DNA from: DASQPR01 sp035713725
GTDB taxonomy: Bacteria; Actinomycetota; Actinomycetes; Mycobacteriales; Micromonosporaceae
DNA length: 48,065 bases
Reading direction: 5' to 3'
Assembly (NCBI GenBank): GCA_035713725.1
Contig: DASTMZ010000062.1
Location: 1 to 48,065 of the forward strand
Part shown: positions 1 through 8,990 of the stretch, one piece after another
Position numbering within the stretch: the first letter of the stretch is position 1
Layout: the number at the start of each line of letters is the position of its first letter
Program-made: the position numbers and the translations under genes
Notes under the pieces: model-generated
The model's database searches: none
The model's input: the letters and a program-made list of their open reading frames with translations, nothing else
Told to the model about the DNA's origin: nothing

Positions 1-46
1 CCGCGCGCACGAGCTGGTCGATCACCTCTCCGTAAAAGTCCTGCAT
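1..46 (-). CDS. 5' end of an unidentified leftward gene (partial)
   Basis: The reverse strand opens with an ATG at 46 and reads MQDFYGEVIDQLVRA without a stop to the window edge. A purine-rich stretch (AGAGGGA) lies about 10 nt upstream of the ATG, a reasonable ribosome binding site. Fifteen residues are too few for assignment. The N-terminus faintly resembles nucleotidyltransferase-like proteins, but that is a guess. It would be divergent from the oxidoreductase gene that follows. Confidence 0.4.
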   Translation of the reverse strand, partial: MQDFYGEVIDQLVRA

Positions 47-75
47 CGTTGTCACGTCCCTCTGGGCCCCGCCAG

Positions 76-1080
76 ATGCCGGCGGTCCTCCCGCCGGTTC
101 AACGGCCGGCGACACACTTAGGTTGCCGTACCCGGCCGGGCCCGGGCGAGGTGCGGGTGCGCGTGCATCGCGCCGGGGTGAATCCGACCGACTGGAAGTC
201 GCGTCGAGGTGCGGGTGACCGGCAGCCGGTGGATCCGCCACAGGTGCCGGGGCATGACGGCGCGGGTGTCGTCGAGGCGGTCGGTCTCGGTGTCGAGGCC
301 GCCTGGCATGGGCTGCGCGTGTGGATGTGGGAATCGGCGTACCAGCGGCCGGACGGCACCGCGCAGCAGTGCACCGTCGTGCCGGCGCGCCAGATCGTCC
401 TGCTGCCCGACAGCGCCTCGTTCGATCTGGGCGCATCCCTCGGCGTGCCGTTCTTGACCGCGCACCGATGCCTGACGGTGACGGAGGAGGGTCCGCGTCG
501 CCTCGGGCCGGGTACCCTCACCGGCCGCGTTGTGCTGGTGGCCGGCGGAGCCGGTGCGGTCGGCAACGCGGCGATCCAGCTCGCGCGCTGGTCGGACGCC
601 ACCATCATCGCGACGGTCAGTAGCGCCGAGAAGGCGCAGCTCGCCGCCGCGGCCGGTGCGGATCACGTCATCAACTACCGGCGGCAGGATGTGGTACACG
701 AGATCCACAAGATCACCCCACGCGGCGTGGACACGGTGGTGGAGGTTTCGCCGAGCGTCAACGCATCGATCGACGCGGCGGTGATCGCGCGGTGTGGTTC
801 CGTCGCGGTCTACGCCAACGACGGCGGCAACGAGATCTCACTTCCGATCCGACCGCTCATGGTGCCGAACGCACGTTGGCAGTTCGTGCTGCTCTATACG
901 GCACCGGCCGAGGCGAAGGCGGTCGCGGTGGAAGACATCGCGACGGCGGTGCTGGACGGCGCGCTACGGGTCGGCACCGAGGCCGGCCTTCCGTTGCACC
1001 ACTTCTCGTTGGAGCATGCGGCCGACGCGCATGCAGCGGTCGAGCGCGCGACGGTCGGCAAGGTGCTCATCGACGTATAG
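76..1080 (+). CDS. MDR-family NADPH:quinone oxidoreductase-like protein, N-terminus possibly frameshifted
   Basis: This is a zinc-independent medium-chain dehydrogenase/reductase of the quinone oxidoreductase/zeta-crystallin type, expected to reduce quinones or enones with NADPH in the cytoplasm. From PGPGEVRVRV onward the family pattern is clear: AGVNPTDWKSR, GHDGAGVV, the nucleotide-binding AGGAGAVGNAAIQLAR, then GADHVINY. An in-frame TTG at 49 would add nine residues; the ATG at 76 starts MPAV, which matches typical openings. Residues 5-22 do not look like the family, whereas the two other frames over 88-140 read SRRFNG and then DTLRLP, which do. Two compensating indels (real or sequencing errors) may have scrambled the N-terminus. 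The usual beta-strand carrying VLEVRDVP-type residues is missing in the reading frame. Confidence 0.75.
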   Translation: MPAVLPPVQRPATHLGCRTRPGPGEVRVRVHRAGVNPTDWKSRRGAGDRQPVDPPQVPGHDGAGVVEAVGLGVEAAWHGLRVWMWESAYQRPDGTAQQCTVVPARQIVLLPDSASFDLGASLGVPFLTAHRCLTVTEEGPRRLGPGTLTGRVVLVAGGAGAVGNAAIQLARWSDATIIATVSSAEKAQLAAAAGADHVINYRRQDVVHEIHKITPRGVDTVVEVSPSVNASIDAAVIARCGSVAVYANDGGNEISLPIRPLMVPNARWQFVLLYTAPAEAKAVAVEDIATAVLDGALRVGTEAGLPLHHFSLEHAADAHAAVERATVGKVLIDV

Positions 1081-1096
1081 CCGCGCCCGGCGCCGA

Positions 1097-3244
1097 CTAT
1101 CGGCGTACCACCGGAGCGGCCGCGCCGCGATCGCCGGCTGAGACCGCGTCCCGCTCGGGCACCGTCGTCGTATCGGCATCGTCGCGCTTGCGCGTGAGCG
1201 CGCTCGGCCACCAGATGTGCCGTCCGATGTCCATTGTCAGCCCGGAAACCAATACGGACCGGACGACGAGCGTGTCGAGCAGGACGCCGAACGCCACGGC
1301 GAATCCGATCTCGGTGAACGCGGTCAGCGGCAAGGTGGCGAGCACCGAGAAGGTACCCGCGAGGACAAGGCCCGCGGACGTGATGACGCCGCCGGTGGCC
1401 GCGAGACCGATGAGCGCGCCGCGTTTCGTCCCGTGTCGGGCCGCTTCCTCGCGGACGCGCGTCATCAGGAAGATGTTGTAGTCGATGCCGAGCGCCACGA
1501 GGAACACGAAGACGAACAACGGCAACGAACTGTCCGCGCCGGCGAACCCGAACACATGCCGGAACACGAGCGCGCTGACGCCGAGTGCCGCGGCGAACGA
1601 CAGCACAACGGTGGCGACCAACACGAGCGGTGCGACGATGGCCCGCAGCAACAGCCCGAGGATGATCAGCACGACGGCGAGCACGATCGGGATGATGAGA
1701 TTGCGGTCGTAGCGGGCCGCATCCTGTACGTCGAGATTCGTCGCCGTGGTGCCACCGACCAGCGCCTGGCCGCCCGGCACCGCGTGCACGTTGTCGCGGA
1801 TCCGGTCGATCGTTGCGTACGCGGCGTCGCTGTCCGGCGGGCTGGTCAGCGTACCCTCCATCAGCGCGGTACTGCCCTTCACAACGGGTGGCGTGACGCT
1901 GTCGCTGGCGATCCCGGACGTACCGGCGAACGCGGCTCGCACCTGCGGGGCGCGATCCGCAGCGCTCACCACGACGACCGGTGTCCCCGACCCGGCGGCG
2001 AAGTGACGCGCCAGGACTTCCTCGCCGGCCACCGCCTCCGGCGTGCCACGGAACGACTCCTTGTTGGTCAGACCGGTGGCGTTCAGCCCGACGACGCCGA
2101 TCGACAGTACGGCGAGCACGATCGCGGTTGTTACCCATGTGACCCGCGGCCGACGCGAGATCCGGGCACCCATCTTGGCCCAGAAACCGCGCCTCGTCGG
2201 CTCGGCGGAGCCGACGATCGGCTTAGCCGGCCAGAAGATCCACCGACCGACCGTGACCAGCAGCGCGGGAAGGAGCGTCATCATCACGGCAAGAGCAACG
2301 ATGACACCGATCGCGAGCACCGGACCGAGGCCAGCGGTCGAGTTCGTCTGCGCGACCATCAGGCAAAGCATGCCGGCCACCACGGTGCCCGCACTCGCGA
2401 TGACGGCCGGACCGGCGCGGCGCAGCGCGACCGCCATCGCCTCGTGCCGATCCGCGTGGCGGCGCAGTTCCTCCCGATATCGAGCGACCAGCAGCAGCGC
2501 GTAGTCGGTGCCGGCGCCGAAGACCAGGACGGTGAGGATGCCCGCGCTCTGCGCGTTCACCGTCAGTCCGGCATGCACCGCGAGGAGATATATCAGTGCC
2601 TGCGCGACGGTCAGGGCGGCGCCAGCGGAGAGCACCGGCAGCAACCACAACGTCGGGCTGCGGTAGGTCAGCAGCAGGATCACGATGACCACGGCGGCCG
2701 CGCCGAACAACAGCGACGAGTCGATGCCCTCGAACGCCTTGGCGGAGTCGGCCGCGTTTCCAGCCGGCCCGGTGACGTGGATCGACATCCCGTTGCCGCC
2801 CGAGCGCGCGGTCGCGTTCATGCGGTCGACGATGTCGGCGGCCTTGTCCCATCCGTTCGGTCCGAGGTTCAGCGGCACGATGATCTGTGCTGCCTGGCCG
2901 TCGGTCGACAGGATCGGGCCAGCGACCGTACCGTCGATCTCCGGGTACGCGCGGAACTGCTGCGCGTCGGCCGCGATCGCCGCGCGATCGGCGGCAGTCA
3001 GGCCGGACGTCCGCTGGTAGACGACCACGGCGGGGATGGTGTTCGGCGAGACGAACGCGGCCTGGGCGTCGAGTGCCCTCGTCGACTCTGCGCTGCCGGG
3101 CAGCCAGGACTTCGCGTCGTTCTTCTCCGCGCCGGACAGCTTGCCGGCGAGTGGCCCGGCCGCGACGGCGAGCACCACCCAGAACAGGACGACGACGTAC
3201 TTCGTCCGTCGGCCGGTGAGGAAGGTGACGACTGACTTGGTCAT
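1097..3244 (-). CDS. MMPL/RND-family transporter
   Basis: This 715-aa inner-membrane protein belongs to the MMPL branch of the RND superfamily, which exports lipids or hydrophobic metabolites using the proton gradient. It has the duplicated layout: an N-terminal helix followed by a large extracytoplasmic loop, a bundle of helices, then a second helix, loop and bundle. The family motifs GTDYALLLVARYREEL (first half) and GIDYNIFLMTRVREE (second half) are visible, with RRAGPAVIASAGTVVAGML after the first. The start at 3244 (MTKSVVTFL) has GGGAA just upstream; a longer frame to 3295 lacks family character. The C-terminal tail is short and polar. It stands alone, convergent with the oxidoreductase gene and downstream of an amidohydrolase. 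Substrate is not predictable. Confidence 0.9.
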   Translation of the reverse strand: MTKSVVTFLTGRRTKYVVVLFWVVLAVAAGPLAGKLSGAEKNDAKSWLPGSAESTRALDAQAAFVSPNTIPAVVVYQRTSGLTAADRAAIAADAQQFRAYPEIDGTVAGPILSTDGQAAQIIVPLNLGPNGWDKAADIVDRMNATARSGGNGMSIHVTGPAGNAADSAKAFEGIDSSLLFGAAAVVIVILLLTYRSPTLWLLPVLSAGAALTVAQALIYLLAVHAGLTVNAQSAGILTVLVFGAGTDYALLLVARYREELRRHADRHEAMAVALRRAGPAVIASAGTVVAGMLCLMVAQTNSTAGLGPVLAIGVIVALAVMMTLLPALLVTVGRWIFWPAKPIVGSAEPTRRGFWAKMGARISRRPRVTWVTTAIVLAVLSIGVVGLNATGLTNKESFRGTPEAVAGEEVLARHFAAGSGTPVVVVSAADRAPQVRAAFAGTSGIASDSVTPPVVKGSTALMEGTLTSPPDSDAAYATIDRIRDNVHAVPGGQALVGGTTATNLDVQDAARYDRNLIIPIVLAVVLIILGLLLRAIVAPLVLVATVVLSFAAALGVSALVFRHVFGFAGADSSLPLFVFVFLVALGIDYNIFLMTRVREEAARHGTKRGALIGLAATGGVITSAGLVLAGTFSVLATLPLTAFTEIGFAVAFGVLLDTLVVRSVLVSGLTMDIGRHIWWPSALTRKRDDADTTTVPERDAVSAGDRGAAAPVVRR

Positions 3245-3405
3245 GCGCGTTCCCATCGGCAAGCATCCATGATCAAAGTGGCGAAATCGGGCCATCGTGC
3301 GAGTCGTCCGTTTCGCGCGCTAAGTCCCCGACGATACCCTGCCGGCACTGGCGTACCGGGTGCGAACCGAGATGATCCGTCAACACACTGCGCCGGAGAA
3401 TGCGG

Positions 3406-4590
3406 TCAGTGCACCAACCACACTCGCCACATCGCGGCCGGATCAGAGAGCGGATCGCCGTGGACCGCAACGATGTCGGCCGGGCCACCCTCGCGAATCA
3501 CGCCAGCATCCGTCTCGCCGAGCAGCCGCCCACCGTTGCGCGTCGCGGCCGCGAGCGCCTGCCACGGCTCCAGGCCGGCCGCCACCAGGCACTCGATCTC
3601 CCAGGCCAGGTGATTCGCGCGAAGCGACCCGCCGCCGAAGTCGGTGCCCGCGGCGATAAGCACTCCGGCGCGGGCGGCCAGACGTACGCTTTCGTGCGCC
3701 CATTCGCGACGGCCGGCCACGCGTGACCGGCCCTCCGGTTCGGCGAACCGCGGCAGCGTCGTCGTGGTCGCGAACGATCGCCACGACTCCAGGACGGCGA
3801 GTGTGGACACCAGCGCAACACCGTTGTCCGCCATGATGCGTACGACGTCCGCATCGAGCTGGAAACCGTGCTCGAGTGAGTCGACGGCCGCTTCCGCACC
3901 AACACGTGCACCAGCAAGTTGGCCGGAATGCGCGGTGACCTTTGCACCGCGCCCGTGCGCCGCGTCGACCACGGCACGTACCTCGTCGACGGTGAATGGT
4001 GCGGTGTCCGCGTCCGGCCCGTCCAGGTAGAGCTTGATGAAGTCGGCGCCGTCATCGAGCTGGCGCTTCGCGGCGTCGACGAGACCATCGCCATCGGACA
4101 CCTCGACACCGAGCCCATGCGGCAGCACGCCGGTGCGCCCCACCCACGTACCCGCCGCGCGCACGTACGGGTAGTCGCGGTGGCCGGCCCATCGATCGCG
4201 TACGCCCAATGCGAGCGCACGGGTGCGACCGTCGGTCGGGTCGGTCTTGATCGGCGAGCCGACATCCCGCGCCCAGCGCACGCCGGCCGCGCGTTGGAGT
4301 CGCGCGTTGTGTTCGGCGACGCGCAGCAGGTCCTCGGCGGAGTCGAAGCCGCGGTCGATCCAGTGCGCACCGCCGGGCAGCGTGAGATGGCTGTGGCAAT
4401 CGATCAGCCCCGGCACGACCGTGCAGCCGGACGCGTCGACCACCGTGGTGTGCGGTCCGGGATCCGGCTCGCTGTCGCTCGGTCGGATCCAGACGATGCT
4501 TTCGTCCTCGACGAGCAGGCTCATCCCGACCTGCAACTGTGGACCGGTTCCGTCAGCGATCGCGGTGTCGCGGTAGAGGGTGCGTGACAT
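3406..4590 (-). CDS. amidohydrolase, imidazolonepropionase/prolidase-like
   Basis: A 394-aa metal-dependent amidohydrolase with the cyclic-imidase/dipeptidase-like composite fold: an N-terminal beta-sandwich segment, a TIM barrel, and a C-terminal strand region. Visible metal-site motifs are DCHSH (HxH, about residues 64-68), ADFIKLYLDG with the lysine likely carbamylated, TAHSGQ, SLEHG and GTDFGGG. Members of this group cleave dipeptides, lactams or related amides. It is followed at the 5' side by the U32-like gene on the same strand with only about 36 nt between them, so the two are probably co-transcribed (U32-like gene first). The substrate is not determined; the pairing with a U32-like protein and the second amidohydrolase suggests peptide or amide catabolism (inference). 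Confidence 0.88.
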   Translation of the reverse strand: MSRTLYRDTAIADGTGPQLQVGMSLLVEDESIVWIRPSDSEPDPGPHTTVVDASGCTVVPGLIDCHSHLTLPGGAHWIDRGFDSAEDLLRVAEHNARLQRAAGVRWARDVGSPIKTDPTDGRTRALALGVRDRWAGHRDYPYVRAAGTWVGRTGVLPHGLGVEVSDGDGLVDAAKRQLDDGADFIKLYLDGPDADTAPFTVDEVRAVVDAAHGRGAKVTAHSGQLAGARVGAEAAVDSLEHGFQLDADVVRIMADNGVALVSTLAVLESWRSFATTTTLPRFAEPEGRSRVAGRREWAHESVRLAARAGVLIAAGTDFGGGSLRANHLAWEIECLVAAGLEPWQALAAATRNGGRLLGETDAGVIREGGPADIVAVHGDPLSDPAAMWRVWLVH

Positions 4591-4626
4591 GCCGCCACTA
4601 TGTCACGGTGCTCGACGCGCATTCGG

Positions 4627-5592
4627 TCACGTTGCGGGACCGGGGTCCGCCCCTACCGTGGACGCCGGAGATGGAGTCCCGCGCCGCGCGCGGCCGGTCG
4701 GTGAGGCGTTCCAGCCAGCCGACGGCGAATGGCGTGACAGCACCTCCATGCCGATCGCCGCGCGTCGCACACGTTCGCGCCCGGTCGCGATCGCGGCGGC
4801 CTCGAGGTGCGCGCCGCTCGGATAGATGTTCGGCGCATTGCGCAGGCCGTACTTCAAGTGGATCGGCGCGGCGACCCGTACGAGTTCCGGCAGTTCGTGG
4901 TAACGCATGAACCCACCGAGGTTGTCCGGGCTCTCGATATATAGGTCGATCGGCGCCGGCAAGGCGGTACGGAACGCGGCGAGCTCACCGAGCGGAATGT
5001 CACTGGACACGTTGATCGTGTCGGCACCGGCGTGGTGAATCATCGCGGCGCCGAGCGGGTTCGCGATGCCGAGCACCGCGGATGCCTTGATGACGAGGTC
5101 GTTCGGGAGTGTCCCGGTAGCCCGCCCGTCGGCCAGCAACGTAATCAGTCCCTCGTCGGCGACCAGTACGCTGCGGATGCCCAATTCGCAGGCGCGCACC
5201 ACGTCGTCGTACGCGTGGCCGAGCGCCGCGACGCTCATGTGACGCCAGCCGAAGAGCTTGCCGTCCGGGGTCAGCGGGGCGGCGACGGCCTGCCACGGCG
5301 CGCGCGGACCGACAAACAGGCAGACCTCGATGCCGTGCGCCGCGCCGGTGGCCGCCATGGCTGTGATGTCGGCGTCGCGCAGCAGCATGATGCCGCTGCC
5401 CTGCGACACGCGATGCAGTGGTACGTCGAGGCGGGCGGCCTCGTCGACCACCGCGTCAAACGCGGCGGGACCCTCGACACTCGGGATCTCGACGCGGTAA
5501 TGGCCGCCGTCGTCGAAACGAAGCGTCGAGTCGGGCACGTCGCGGACCGCGCGGACAAGCGCGTCCAACGTCGTCGTGGCGGGGACCGTCAT
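4627..5592 (-). CDS. U32-like TIM-barrel protein (putative peptidase family U32 relative)
   Basis: A 321-aa soluble protein. Alternating strand/helix segments such as GIRSVLVADEGLI, NDLVIKASAVLGIANP, GADTINVSSDIPLGEL, PIDLYIESP and PIHLKYGLRNAPNIYP fit a TIM barrel of the kind seen in collagenase-like U32 peptidases; the assignment is from overall pattern, not a diagnostic motif. The ATG at 5592 is preferred over GTG 5601 because AAGGTGG lies 5 nt upstream of it. The last ~30 residues are Ser/Gly/Pro/Arg-rich and probably disordered. It is the first gene of a pair with the amidohydrolase at 3406-4590 and is divergent from a second amidohydrolase, which points to a shared degradative role. Function is uncertain. 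Confidence 0.7.
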   Translation of the reverse strand: MTVPATTTLDALVRAVRDVPDSTLRFDDGGHYRVEIPSVEGPAAFDAVVDEAARLDVPLHRVSQGSGIMLLRDADITAMAATGAAHGIEVCLFVGPRAPWQAVAAPLTPDGKLFGWRHMSVAALGHAYDDVVRACELGIRSVLVADEGLITLLADGRATGTLPNDLVIKASAVLGIANPLGAAMIHHAGADTINVSSDIPLGELAAFRTALPAPIDLYIESPDNLGGFMRYHELPELVRVAAPIHLKYGLRNAPNIYPSGAHLEAAAIATGRERVRRAAIGMEVLSRHSPSAGWNASPTGRARRGTPSPASTVGADPGPAT

Positions 5593-5773
5593 GGCGACCA
5601 CCTTGGGTCGGTCGAGGGAGGGGTGACTTCATGGTCGCCCGTTCGGCGGCGGCGCGAAAGCTTGGTTACTGCGCCTCGCGGCATGGGCACGCTTCGGCGG
5701 TTACCCACTGCGCCGCCTCGGCGACTCGTGGTGAACTGGCGAGCGACCAATCGCCTGGATAGTGTCGGACGCC

Positions 5774-6994
5774 ATGACACGTACGTTGATCACGGGTGGC
5801 CAGGTCTTCGACGGCACCGGCTCGGAACCCGTTGCCGCAGATGTCGTCGTCGAAGGCGATCGCATCGTCGCGCTCGGGAGCGGGCTGGACGGCGACGAGG
5901 TCGTCGACGCGACGGGAAAGACCGTCGTGCCCGGCATGTTCGACTGCCACACGCACGTCATGATGTCGGGCGTCGACATGCTGAAGTCGTTGAGCCGGCC
6001 GTTTTCGCTGCCGTTCTTCCAGGCGGTCGGGAACCTGCGCACGACGGTGGAGTGCGGCATCACGTCGGTACGCGACGCGGGCGGCGCCGATCTCGGCGTC
6101 GCCGAGGCGGTGCGCCGCGGGCTCGTTCTCGGGCCTCGCATGCAGATCTCGATCACCGCGCTGTCGCAGACCGGCGGCCACGGCGACGGCTGGTTAGCGT
6201 GCGGTGCCTCGCTCAAGGTCACGCACCCCGGCGCCCCGTCCGGCATCATCGACGGTCCGGAGGAGGCGCGCCGGAAGATCCGCGAGGTCATTCGTGCCGG
6301 CGCCGACGTTATCAAGATCATGACATCGGGTGGCGTACTGTCGCCGCGCGACGATCCGCGCCACGGTCACTTCCGCGACGACGAGATCGCCATGATGGTC
6401 GCGGAGGCGACCGCGGCCGGTCGATTCGTCATGTCGCACGCCCAGGCCGCCGACGGCATAAAAGCAGCGGTACGCAACGGTGTGCGCTCCATCGAGCACG
6501 GCATCTATCTCGATGACGAGGCGATCGAACTGATGCTGGATCGCGGTGTGTGGCTGGTGCCGACGCTCGTCGCGCCGCGTGCCGTGTTGGAGATCGCGGC
6601 GGCCGGTGGCGGTCTGCAACCGGAAGTCGTTGCCAAGGCGCGCATGGTGGCCGACGTACACACCGAGTCGGTCCGCCGTGCCGTGGAGGCCGGCGTGAAG
6701 ATCGCGATGGGTACCGACTCCGGCGTCGGCCCGCACGGCAACAACCTCGACGAGCTTCGCCTCATGGTGGAGTGCGGCATGTCGCCGGCCGCGGCGTTGC
6801 ACGCGACGACGCAGTCCGCCGCTCAACTGTGCGGTGTCGCAGAGGACCTCGGCACGATCGAGATCGGCAAGCGCGCCGACCTCACGTTCTTCGACGGCGA
6901 CGTGCTCGACCTAGTGCCTAAGGGCGGCGAGGCCATGCGCGAAGCAGTGTCCCAGGTGTGGATGGACGGCCGGGTCGTGCACGAGCGGGTCTGA
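5774..6994 (+). CDS. amidohydrolase, imidazolonepropionase-like
   Basis: A 406-aa amidohydrolase related to but clearly distinct from the one at 3406-4590. Metal-site motifs are FDCHTHV, ADVIKIMTSGG (probable carbamylated Lys), SHAQ, SIEHG and GTDSGVG; the stretch TSGGVLSPRDDPRH is typical of the Sgx9260/prolidase-like subgroup that hydrolyses Xaa-Pro, Xaa-Arg or similar dipeptides. The start ATG 5774 (MTRTLITGG) fits the family; a GTG at 5762 is possible. It lacks a signal peptide, so it acts in the cytoplasm. It is divergent from the U32-like gene over a 181-nt gap that must hold both promoters. Exact substrate cannot be read from sequence. Confidence 0.88.
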   Translation: MTRTLITGGQVFDGTGSEPVAADVVVEGDRIVALGSGLDGDEVVDATGKTVVPGMFDCHTHVMMSGVDMLKSLSRPFSLPFFQAVGNLRTTVECGITSVRDAGGADLGVAEAVRRGLVLGPRMQISITALSQTGGHGDGWLACGASLKVTHPGAPSGIIDGPEEARRKIREVIRAGADVIKIMTSGGVLSPRDDPRHGHFRDDEIAMMVAEATAAGRFVMSHAQAADGIKAAVRNGVRSIEHGIYLDDEAIELMLDRGVWLVPTLVAPRAVLEIAAAGGGLQPEVVAKARMVADVHTESVRRAVEAGVKIAMGTDSGVGPHGNNLDELRLMVECGMSPAAALHATTQSAAQLCGVAEDLGTIEIGKRADLTFFDGDVLDLVPKGGEAMREAVSQVWMDGRVVHERV

Positions 6995-7047
6995 TCGACC
7001 GACCCACATCACCGAGTCACTTCACGGAATCGCTGCACCGACGCACG

Positions 7048-8265
7048 TCACCGGCTCATCGCGCCGTTGGCGAGCGCGCCGGCGAGCGACGGGGCGGTCG
7101 TCATCTGGGGGAGCAGCACGGCCTGGTACGCGTGATAGACGTCGGGCTTGCCGGACCATACAGCGGCGGACGGCTGGTTGTGCTCGTCGAGTTCGTGGCG
7201 CCAGCCGCCCGCGCCCGGATCGAGCACGTACGCCTGCGTGTACGACCAGAACCTGTCGTACCAACGGTGGTAGTCGTCGTGTCCGGTACGCCGGCCGAGC
7301 ACGCTCGCGGCACCTATTGCCTCGGCGACCACCCAGTGCATCCGGTGCCGTACCACCGGGCGGTCGTGCCAGTCGAGCGTGTAGACGAATCCGTTCGCGC
7401 CGTCCACCGCCCACCCTCGGCTGGTCGCGGCACCGAAGAGCGCGACGGCGTCGGAGAGCAACCAACTCGGCGGGTCGGGCAGCGCCGCCTCGACGTGCAG
7501 CAGCAGCCGTGACCACTCGAGCAGGTGGCCGATTGTCACGCCGTACGGGCGAAACTGATCTGCCGGCCGATCGACGTTGTAGTCCGGTCGCGGCGACCAG
7601 TGTTCGGTGAAGTGCTCCGGCAGGCGCCAGCCGTGTCCGGCCGCGACGTCGTGAATGAGATGGGCCGCGATCCGGAACGCCCGGGTGTGCCATGCGCCGT
7701 CGCCGGTCGCGTCGCCCGCGGCCAGGAACGCCTCGACCATGTGCATGCTCGAGTTCGCACCGCGGTACGGCTCCGAATCCGACCAGTCGGGCGCGTACGA
7801 CTCGATCGTGCGGCCGGCCGCGTCGTCCCAGAAATACGCCCGGACCACGCCGAGCGCCTCGGCCAGCAGGTCGGGGCCGGTCGGACGGCCCGCGAGCGTG
7901 GCCGCTGCGGCCGCCAACACGACGAACGTGTGCGGGTAGGCCGCCTTTCGTGCGTCGTACGGCGTTCCGTCCGGCGCGACGCTGGCATACCAGCCGTCGT
8001 TTGTGGTGTCGCGAAGCAGACCGCGAAGCGCAGCGAGCCCATGGTCGACGAACGGCGCGACGTCTGGCACGCCTCGCAGGTGGGCTAGCGCGAAGACATA
8101 CGTCATGCGGCAGGTGATCCACGTGTGGATTGGCTGGCTGTCGTCGATGGCACCGGTTGCGTTCAGCCATCCGAAGCCGTCCGGCAACGCCGACCGCCGC
8201 GCGCAGTCCTCGAGGTCGATCGCCTGCTCCGCGAGCCAGCGGCCATTCCAATGTAAGTCGGTCAT
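7048..8265 (-). CDS. AGE-family sugar isomerase (N-acylglucosamine 2-epimerase/mannose isomerase type)
   Basis: A 405-aa (alpha/alpha)6-barrel enzyme of the N-acylglucosamine 2-epimerase superfamily, closest in layout to bacterial mannose/aldose-ketose isomerases and YihS. Seen directly: CRMTYVFAL near residue 52, NSSMHMVEAFLA near 171, GHLLEWSRLL near 246 with the likely catalytic His, and HRMHWVVAEAIGA carrying the second His. Such enzymes interconvert mannose/fructose/glucose or sulfoquinovose in the cytoplasm. The ATG at 8265 has GGGGAA four nt upstream; a longer frame to 8340 is not supported. It stands alone. Mannose isomerase is the more likely activity but this is inference. Confidence 0.85.
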   Translation of the reverse strand: MTDLHWNGRWLAEQAIDLEDCARRSALPDGFGWLNATGAIDDSQPIHTWITCRMTYVFALAHLRGVPDVAPFVDHGLAALRGLLRDTTNDGWYASVAPDGTPYDARKAAYPHTFVVLAAAAATLAGRPTGPDLLAEALGVVRAYFWDDAAGRTIESYAPDWSDSEPYRGANSSMHMVEAFLAAGDATGDGAWHTRAFRIAAHLIHDVAAGHGWRLPEHFTEHWSPRPDYNVDRPADQFRPYGVTIGHLLEWSRLLLHVEAALPDPPSWLLSDAVALFGAATSRGWAVDGANGFVYTLDWHDRPVVRHRMHWVVAEAIGAASVLGRRTGHDDYHRWYDRFWSYTQAYVLDPGAGGWRHELDEHNQPSAAVWSGKPDVYHAYQAVLLPQMTTAPSLAGALANGAMSR

Positions 8266-8518
8266 CGTTTCCCCAGCCTGCCGTACCGTCGGGCGCTTCA
8301 ACGCCCGCCGAAGGGACGATGCTGCCACCGCTTCCGCCACAACCGTTGGCGTCAGCCCACACTAGTGGCCCGGCTGTCTATGGCTATTTGTGACGGGTAG
8401 TTGACATGATGGCCGAGGGCACGAGTCGGGTGGCTGTGCAAGGCTTGGTCGCTGACCTAACCGGACGCCGGTCGTCGAGTCATCCGACGATGCGGCGTCC
8501 CACCACGAGGAGGCCACC

Positions 8519-8743
8519 ATGGCTGTCACCGCCAACCTCGACAAGCTGCTCGACAAGGCGTATGAGGGACAGGCTCTCAGTGAGCTCGTCACCGCACCGG
8601 TCGCGGCGCTGGCCGGGGTTACGGACGCCGACGCGGAGTTGCTCGCGAAGGCGTTCCGAATCAAGACGATCGGAGACCTTGGAAAGAACAAGTATTTCCG
8701 GGCCGCCGCAGCGATCGTCGACCTGAACAACGCGGCAAAGTAG
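8519..8743 (+). CDS. 74-aa conserved-type small helical protein
   Basis: A short protein beginning MAVTANLDKLLDKAYEGQ, with a central ALAGVTDADAELLAKAF segment and IKTIGDLGKNKYFR, which looks like a pair of helix-hairpin-helix-like elements. I recognise the type as one widespread in actinomycetes but know of no assigned function. Gene status is strongly supported: the start codon is preceded by the strong Shine-Dalgarno GAGGAGG, codon use matches its neighbours, and a 14-bp hairpin terminator follows 15 nt after the stop. It is monocistronic. The HhH-like pattern could mean DNA or protein binding (inference only). Confidence 0.85.
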   Translation: MAVTANLDKLLDKAYEGQALSELVTAPVAALAGVTDADAELLAKAFRIKTIGDLGKNKYFRAAAAIVDLNNAAK

Positions 8744-8758
8744 TCGCACCAACGCGAT

Positions 8759-8791
8759 CGAGACCGTACCGACATGCTCGGTGCGGTCTCG
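8759..8791 (+). terminator. hairpin terminator after the 74-aa gene
   Basis: CGAGACCGTACCGA (8759-8772) pairs with TCGGTGCGGTCTCG (8778-8791) around a five-base loop: 14 pairs with one T-G wobble. There is no long T tract after it, as is common in high-GC actinomycetes. Confidence 0.75.
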
Positions 8792-8990
8792 TCGTGTCGG
8801 CGTACGCACATGAGAGCGCGTTCGCCGGGCCGGCGCACGGCGTGCGTTAGCTGTGACCGCACGAAGAACACGCTGTGAACGCTTTGCGTTCGTTGTCACG
8901 GCTGCCATCGTCAGTGCGAAGGGCAGTCGTTCGCCGTCCCGTCCCGGGACGTCCTGAGTCGACTGCTCGTCGGGCGGGCAGGTGAGTGAC

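Noticed and set aside
1217..3235. 672-codon plus-strand open frame
   Set aside because: Antisense shadow of the MMPL transporter gene, with biased composition and no family resemblance.
8401..8406. TTGACA as -35 for the 74-aa gene
   Set aside because: No acceptable -10 hexamer lies 16-19 bp downstream.
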